NCBI GenBank assembly: GCA_030833305.1
Contig: JAURHL010000017.1
Coordinates: 1 to 19,106, forward strand
Direction of reading: 5' to 3'
DNA from: Acidimicrobiales bacterium
GTDB lineage: Bacteria > Actinomycetota > Acidimicrobiia > Acidimicrobiales > Ilumatobacteraceae
DNA: 19,106 bases
Below, in pieces: positions 15,140-19,106 of the stretch (position 1 is the first letter of the stretch; each line of letters opens with the position of its first letter). The notes under the pieces are model-generated. The model saw only the letters and a program-made list of their open reading frames with translations. It was not told the DNA's origin and made no database searches. Made by a program: the position numbers and the translations under genes.

Positions 15140-15909
15140 GCACGCTTCTCTGCTTCCACGCTCACCCCGATGACGAGTCGATCGCCACCGGCGGCACCAG
15201 CCCGGTCGCGAACGGGCATCGCGTGGTGTTGGTGATCGCCACCGATGGGCGCCATGGTGAGATTCCGCCCGACCTGATGTCGGGAGAGACTCTGGCCGAC
15301 CGGCGACGTCTCGAGACCGAGCGTTCGGCCGAGGCCCTCGGCGTTCACGCGGTTCATTGGCTCGGGTACAACGACAGCGGCATGACCGGCTGGCCCCAGA
15401 ACGAGGAGCCCGGTGCCTTCGTGCGTGCGGACGTGAACCAAGCGGCCGAGCGATTGGCCCGAATTCTGCGCGACGAGAAGGTCGACGTGATGACGTGTTA
15501 CGACTGGCACGGCGGCTACGGGCATCCCGATCACATCCAGGTGCATCGAGTGGGGCATCGCGCGGCCGAACTGCACGGGAGCGTGCGACTGTTCGAGAGC
15601 ACCATGAACCGCACGCGTATGGTCGCCATGATGAAGGAGAACCCCGATCGTCCCGAAGACTGGGATCCCGAGGGTCCGGCCGACGACGGCAATCCGTTCG
15701 GATCCACGGAGGACGAGATCACGATGGCCGTCGACGTGTCGGCGTTCATCGATCAGAAACGACGCTCTATCATGTGCCACGCGAGCCAGATCACCGACAG
15801 CGGATTCTTCATGCAGATGCCGCCGGAGATCTTCGCCATCGCGTTCGGCACGGAGTGGTTCATCGAGCCCGGTGCGCCGTGCGGAGCAAAGCCGGGGTGG
15901 TTGTTGTGA
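15136..15909 (+). CDS. PIG-L/LmbE family deacetylase (MshB/Mca-like)
   Basis: A 257-residue zinc-dependent N-deacetylase. The zinc and catalytic site is AHPDDES (His10, catalytic Asp12, ligand Asp13) with the distal ligand in YGHPDHIQVHR (His133). The fold otherwise follows the family: VVLVIATDGRHGE (30-42), RRLETERSAEALGV and WLGYNDSGM. Relatives deacetylate GlcNAc-inositol (MshB) or cleave mycothiol S-conjugates (Mca). The Mca-like length and the tyrosine/asparagine segment fit either, so I leave the substrate open. The GTG start overlaps the mcr stop (GTGA, 15136-15139), and its own stop overlaps the next start the same way, so three genes form a tightly coupled unit. Confidence 0.92.
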   Translation: MSTLLCFHAHPDDESIATGGTSPVANGHRVVLVIATDGRHGEIPPDLMSGETLADRRRLETERSAEALGVHAVHWLGYNDSGMTGWPQNEEPGAFVRADVNQAAERLARILRDEKVDVMTCYDWHGGYGHPDHIQVHRVGHRAAELHGSVRLFESTMNRTRMVAMMKENPDRPEDWDPEGPADDGNPFGSTEDEITMAVDVSAFIDQKRRSIMCHASQITDSGFFMQMPPEIFAIAFGTEWFIEPGAPCGAKPGWLL

Positions 15910-16463
15910 CACGCGTGTATCTGGTTCGTCATGGTCGAGCCGCGGCCGGATGGGACACGGATCCGGATCCGGGCCTCGATGACGAGGGTCGCCGACAGGC
16001 CGCCGCCACCGCCGACGCGTTGTCGATCCTTCCCGACATGCCGTTGGTGTCCAGCCCGTTGCGTCGTTGCCGGGAGACGGCCGCGTTCTTGTCGGCGAAG
16101 TGGAAGTACGACCCGGTGACGATCCAGCCGTTGGTCGCCGAGATCCCCTCGCCCGAGGGCGTTCCGCTCGGAGAGCGAGTCGATTGGTTGCGCACGGCGA
16201 TGGCGGGCACGTGGGTCGATCTTGGCCCTCGCTATGCGTCGTTCCGCGACGAAGTGGTGGGGTACGTGACCGGCTTGAGTCGGGACACCGTGATCTTCAG
16301 CCATTTCATCGCCATCAACGCGATCATCGGTGCGTGTCGTGGTGACGATCGTCTGGTGATCGCGAGTCTCGACAACGCATCGGTGACCATCGTCGACGTC
16401 GACTCGGACGGACATCCGTCATTGGCGCGCGCGGGTCGACAGGCCGACACGCTGATTCGCTGA
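15906..16463 (+). CDS. histidine phosphatase family protein
   Basis: A 185-residue member of the histidine phosphatase (phosphoglycerate mutase-like) superfamily. The phosphohistidine loop is YLVRHGRA with His9 and Arg8, the second conserved Arg is in SSPLRRCRETA (about 50-59), Glu79 lies in VAEIPSPEG, and the second His is His133 in IFSHFIAINAI. The small size and lack of insertions suggest a phosphatase, not a mutase. The substrate is unknown. The GTG start overlaps the deacetylase stop as GTGA. The last codons and stop fall in the first copy of a 28-bp tandem duplication. Confidence 0.9.
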   Translation: MTRVYLVRHGRAAAGWDTDPDPGLDDEGRRQAAATADALSILPDMPLVSSPLRRCRETAAFLSAKWKYDPVTIQPLVAEIPSPEGVPLGERVDWLRTAMAGTWVDLGPRYASFRDEVVGYVTGLSRDTVIFSHFIAINAIIGACRGDDRLVIASLDNASVTIVDVDSDGHPSLARAGRQADTLIR

Positions 16464-16496
16464 TCGGGATGCCGACATGCTGATTCGCTGATCGGG
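16443..16496 (+). repeat. 28-bp tandem duplication at a gene end
   Basis: Two 26-base copies (16443-16468 and 16471-16496), differing at one base (C/T) and offset by 28 bases. Copy 1 encodes the end of the histidine phosphatase (ADTLIR and stop); copy 2 is non-coding. Copy 2 ends exactly where the putative -10 of the next gene begins. Confidence 0.9.
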
Positions 16497-16508
16497 CAGA
16501 ATGTGGTC
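16497..16508 (+). promoter_or_regulatory. probable leaderless promoter -10 of the lipoprotein gene
   Basis: CAGAAT (16497-16502), six bases (GTGGTC), then ATG at 16509. It departs from TANNNT only at the first base. The spacing favours ATG 16509 over GTG 16503. Confidence 0.4.
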
Positions 16509-17252
16509 ATGTCGTCGTTGCCCGTTCGGTTCGTTCGTCGGTTGGCGCCTGTGGTCGTCATGGTGACGGTCGTCGTCGCATGTGGCGGCGATGGCGGTGG
16601 ATCGGACACCCTGGCTCCCTTGCCCACGAAGGCGCCCACCACGACGGCATCCTCGCTGGCACCGATGGTGACCACCACCGGTGTGCCCGTTTCGACGACC
16701 TCCTCCGTTGTCGGAACCACCACCACCGTGCCAGCAGCCGCCAAGTTGGTGTTGCGCGGTGACTCGTTGGGCGATGTGCGATTCGGCGTGGATGCCGAGG
16801 GTGCCATCACGTACGTCGAGACTCTGCTGGGTGCGCCGGACAGTGACAGCGGATACGTGGACGCGGCCTCGGAGTTCGGGTTGTGCCCGGGGGAGCAGGT
16901 GCGCGGAGTGCAGTGGGGCGACCTGCTGTTGCTCTTCGGGGACGAGAGCGAGGTGGCCTCGGGTCGCCTGCACTTTTACGGCTGGCGATACGGACCGGTC
17001 GGCTCATCCATGCCCGAGCCGGTCGGTCCGGCGACCGAGGGAGGAATCACGCTCGGAGCGACGGTGAACGAGGTGTTGGAGGTCCACCCCGACGCCGACG
17101 TGTTCAACGACGACGTGTTCGGGGCTGGTTTCGACATCGACTCGGGGACTCGGGGCTTGGTGTCGGGGTCGCTGTCGAACGATGCGCCCAACGGCGTCAC
17201 TCTGGCTCTGTTCGGCGGCGTGACGTGTGGCGAGTGGGTCAGCGGCATCTAG
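16509..17252 (+). CDS. secreted lipoprotein of unknown function
   Basis: A 247-residue predicted lipoprotein. The N-terminus has Arg residues, a hydrophobic core (about 13-23) and a lipobox VVAC with Cys25, followed by a Gly-rich turn. Residues 33-78 are a low-complexity Thr/Ser/Pro/Val linker, as found in surface lipoproteins that must span the wall. The globular part (about 80-247) seems to have two halves that each open with a 'G-x-x-LG' turn (GDSLGDVRFG, GGITLGATVN) and end in a strand followed by Phe-Gly. Two cysteines, in FGLCPGEQ and GVTCGEW, could form a disulfide. I do not recognise the family. It may be transcribed together with the small membrane protein 37 bases downstream. Confidence 0.8.
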   Translation: MSSLPVRFVRRLAPVVVMVTVVVACGGDGGGSDTLAPLPTKAPTTTASSLAPMVTTTGVPVSTTSSVVGTTTTVPAAAKLVLRGDSLGDVRFGVDAEGAITYVETLLGAPDSDSGYVDAASEFGLCPGEQVRGVQWGDLLLLFGDESEVASGRLHFYGWRYGPVGSSMPEPVGPATEGGITLGATVNEVLEVHPDADVFNDDVFGAGFDIDSGTRGLVSGSLSNDAPNGVTLALFGGVTCGEWVSGI

Positions 17253-17273
17253 GTGGTGCGCACGCGGGTCATC

Positions 17274-17279
17274 TAAGGT
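17274..17279 (+). promoter_or_regulatory. putative -10 of the small membrane protein gene
   Basis: TAAGGT followed by ten bases and ATG at 17290. Transcription would start about four bases before the ATG, a near-leaderless transcript. There is no SD. Confidence 0.4.
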
Positions 17280-17289
17280 CTCGGGAATC

Positions 17290-17667
17290 ATGAACGCGTT
17301 GATGTTGGTGGACCTGCACAAGTCGTGGGCGTGGTACGTGATCATCGCGAACGGCCTGGCCGGCTTTTGGTCGCTCGGGGCTCACAGGTTCGAGTCGTTG
17401 CGCACCCGGGCGCTGTGGTGGTTCACACTGCTGGCCCAGCTGACGATGTTCGTGCAGGTGACGCTGGGCGTGATCGTGGTGAACAAGTACAAGATCGAGT
17501 TCCCGCAGTTCCACGCGTTCTACGGATTCGTCGGGATCATCGCGGTGGCGATCATCTATTCGTACCGGAACCAGATGAAGCACCGGCTGTACTTGTTGTA
17601 CGGGTTCGGGGGCTTGTTCATCATGGGGCTGGGCATCCGAGCCCTCCTCGTCGGCCAAGTCTCCTAA
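17290..17667 (+). CDS. small four-helix membrane protein, unknown function
   Basis: A 125-residue integral membrane protein with four predicted helices, near residues 13-30, 41-63, 73-92 and 101-121. Histidines sit at helix boundaries (His10 in DLHKSW, His32, His74 in PQFHAFYGF, His98), and basic residues (KHR, SLRTR) lie on the loops. The His placement could suit haem or metal binding, but no recognised motif confirms this. The ATG is chosen because the upstream reading frame has no hydrophobic or conserved content and TAAGGT precedes it closely. The TAA stop is at the very edge of the large inverted repeat that separates it from the convergent pckG. Confidence 0.75.
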   Translation: MNALMLVDLHKSWAWYVIIANGLAGFWSLGAHRFESLRTRALWWFTLLAQLTMFVQVTLGVIVVNKYKIEFPQFHAFYGFVGIIAVAIIYSYRNQMKHRLYLLYGFGGLFIMGLGIRALLVGQVS

Positions 17668-17739
17668 CCAAAATGCGACAATTTGTCGCTTTGTGTACAC
17701 GAGCCATGTACACAAAGCGACAAATTGTCGCATTTTGGT
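17667..17739. terminator. 33-bp perfect inverted repeat (REPIN-like), bidirectional terminator
   Basis: Arms 17667-17699 and 17707-17739 are exact reverse complements over 33 bases, with a 7-base loop. Each arm contains a smaller palindrome, GCGACAA-T-TTGTCGC (17675-17689 and 17717-17731), and a TGTACA palindrome beside the loop. The arms begin ACCAAAA and end TTTTGGT, giving the A/T tracts of a two-way terminator. The repeat fills the whole gap between the stop codons of the four-helix protein (17667) and pckG (17742), and is much more AT-rich than its surroundings. Nested palindromes suggest a dispersed repeat, possibly mobile; only one copy is in the window. Confidence 0.85.
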
Positions 17740-17741
17740 AA

Positions 17742-19106
17742 CTAGAGGGCGGCAGCGAGGGAGTCCAGCTGCGCGGTCAGCTTCGCGGGCAACTTCGGCC
17801 CGAACTGCGCGTAGTGGTCCTTGATCTGCGGCAGCGCCGACTTCCAGCCGTCCGCGTCCACCTTCAGTAGTTCGTCGAGATCGTCCTTGCTCACGTCGAG
17901 CCCGTTCAGGTCGAGCGAACCAGCCGCGGGCAGCAGTCCGATGGGGGTCTTCACCGCGTCCACCGAGCCGTTCACGCGTTCGAACACCCACTTCAGCACA
18001 CGACTGTTCTCGCCGTATCCCGGCCACAAGAAGCGACCGTCCTCGTCGCGACGGAACCAGTTCACGAAGAAGATCTGGGGCAACTTCGACGCGTCGGCCT
18101 TGGCACCCACCGACAACCAGTGAGCGAAGTAGTCGGCCATGTTGTAGCCACAGAAGGGCAACATCGCCATGGGGTCGAAGCGCAGGTTGCCGACGGCACC
18201 TTGCTGGGCCGCAGTGGTTTCCGAGGCCATGATCGAGCCCAGGAACACGCCGTGCTCCCAGTCGAACGCCTGTGTCACCAGCGGAACGGTGGTGCGACGG
18301 CGACCGCCGAACAGGATCGCCGAGATCGGCACGCCGGCGGGGTCCTGCCACTCGGGAGCGGCCGACGGGCACTGCGATGCCGGAGCGGTGAAGCGGGCGT
18401 TCGGGTGCGCGGCTTTGGCGCCGGTTTCTTTGGCGATCTGGGGCGTCCAGTCCTTGCCTTGCCAGTCGATCAAATGGTCGGGCAATTTGCCGGTGTCTTT
18501 TTCCATGCCCTCCCACCACACGTCGCCGTCGGGCGTCAGTGCGGTGTTCGTGAAGATGCTGTTGCCCCACAACGTGTGCATGGCGTTGGCGTTGGTGTCG
18601 TAGCCGGTGCCGGGGGCCACGCCGAAGAATCCGGCCTCGGGGTTGATCGCGTACAGGCGACCGTCCTGGCCGAACTTCATCCAGCAGATGTCGTCGCCGA
18701 TGGTCTCGGCCTTCCAGCCCGGAATGGTGGGAACCAACATCGCGAGGTTGGTCTTGCCGCACGCCGACGGGAACGCCGCCGCGATGTACTTCGCCTCGCC
18801 GGCGGGATTGGTGAGCTTCAAGATGAGCATGTGCTCGGCCAACCAACCGTCGTCGCGGGCCATCACCGAAGCGATGCGCAACGCGAAACACTTCTTGCCC
18901 AGCAGGGCGTTCCCACCGTAACCCGAGCCGTACGACCAGATCTCGCGGGTCTCGGGGAAGTGCACGATGTACTTGTTGTCGGGGTTGCAGGGCCACGCCG
19001 AGTCCTTCTGGCCCGGCTGCAGGGGAGCGCCCACCGAGTGCAGGCACGGCACCCACTGGCCGTCGCCCAACACGTCGAGCGCACCCTGCCCCATGCGGGT
19101 CATGAT
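17742..19106 (-). CDS. pckG: phosphoenolpyruvate carboxykinase (GTP), 5' end outside window
   Basis: The C-terminal 454 residues of GTP-dependent PEPCK; the reading frame stays open through the window edge. The family is about 600 residues, so roughly the first 150 are missing. Visible landmarks are HFPETREIWSYGSGYGGNALLGKKCFALRIAS, MARDDGWLAEHMLIL, the kinase-1 P-loop FPSACGKTNLAML with its reactive Cys, GDDICWMKFG (kinase 2), and FGGRRRTTVPLV with the Arg pair that binds nucleotide and PEP. It converts oxaloacetate and GTP to PEP, GDP and CO2 in gluconeogenesis and anaplerosis, and so connects to the TCA cycle served by kgd. The ATG at 19103 is internal Met, not the start. Confidence 0.97.
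   Translation of the reverse strand: MMTRMGQGALDVLGDGQWVPCLHSVGAPLQPGQKDSAWPCNPDNKYIVHFPETREIWSYGSGYGGNALLGKKCFALRIASVMARDDGWLAEHMLILKLTNPAGEAKYIAAAFPSACGKTNLAMLVPTIPGWKAETIGDDICWMKFGQDGRLYAINPEAGFFGVAPGTGYDTNANAMHTLWGNSIFTNTALTPDGDVWWEGMEKDTGKLPDHLIDWQGKDWTPQIAKETGAKAAHPNARFTAPASQCPSAAPEWQDPAGVPISAILFGGRRRTTVPLVTQAFDWEHGVFLGSIMASETTAAQQGAVGNLRFDPMAMLPFCGYNMADYFAHWLSVGAKADASKLPQIFFVNWFRRDEDGRFLWPGYGENSRVLKWVFERVNGSVDAVKTPIGLLPAAGSLDLNGLDVSKDDLDELLKVDADGWKSALPQIKDHYAQFGPKLPAKLTAQLDSLAAAL

Noticed and set aside
17269..19056. A 595-codon minus-strand frame opposite the small membrane protein and within pckG
   Set aside because: pckG is certain in another frame. This frame is Arg/Gly/His-rich and reads straight through the inverted repeat.

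Overview
The window is GC-rich, gene-dense bacterial chromosome with about 17 genes and almost no spare DNA. The gene set suggests an actinobacterium, most likely of the Acidimicrobiia (Ilumatobacter-like). It includes a mycobacterial-type fused 2-oxoglutarate dehydrogenase/decarboxylase (Kgd), a UvrD2 helicase with an HRDC tail, an F420-type luciferase-like oxidoreductase, an alpha-methylacyl-CoA racemase, an MshB/Mca-type deacetylase and a GTP-dependent PEP carboxykinase. Many genes start with GTG and many look leaderless. The taxonomic placement is inference from gene content, not from a marker gene.

Layout. Positions 1-48 (-) hold the first 16 codons of an EttA-like ABC-F gene. It is divergent from a six-helix membrane protein of the urate oxidase N-terminal (PuuD-like) type (201-971, +). 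A strong bidirectional hairpin separates that gene from a cupredoxin lipoprotein (1053-1451, -). Next come kgd (1575-5192, +) and, convergent with it, a HAD hydrolase (5204-5863, -). A rightward cluster follows: a Regnase/NYN-like ribonuclease with an S1 domain and a basic tail (5920-6909), exonuclease III (6942-7715) and a hotdog thioesterase (7708-8445). The thioesterase runs 44 bases into the convergent uvrD2 (8402-10378, -). A PH/SHOCT membrane protein (10420-11073, +) converges on a leftward galK and F420-oxidoreductase pair (11077-12950, -). Divergent from that pair is a run of an alpha/beta hydrolase, the racemase mcr, an LmbE-type deacetylase, a histidine phosphatase, a lipoprotein and a small four-helix membrane protein (12991-17667, +). 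A 33-bp perfect inverted repeat fills the gap to pckG (17742 to the window end, -).

Function. The window is mainly housekeeping: TCA cycle and anaplerosis (kgd, pckG), nucleic-acid maintenance (exonuclease III, UvrD2, the RNase-S1 protein), branched acyl-CoA handling (mcr, thioesterase, alpha/beta hydrolase) and several cell-surface proteins. I see no defence island, CRISPR array, prophage, transposase, tRNA or rRNA.

The least ordinary signals are regulatory or structural. At eight starts a TANNNT hexamer lies exactly six bases before the ATG or GTG, which implies leaderless transcripts and fixes several start codons. Two divergent gene pairs share 40-41 bp gaps made of two such modules back to back. 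The long nested palindrome before pckG looks like a dispersed repeat serving as a terminator. The ribonuclease joins a Regnase-like catalytic domain to S1 and a histone-H1-like tail. No intergenic stretch exceeds 300 bases.
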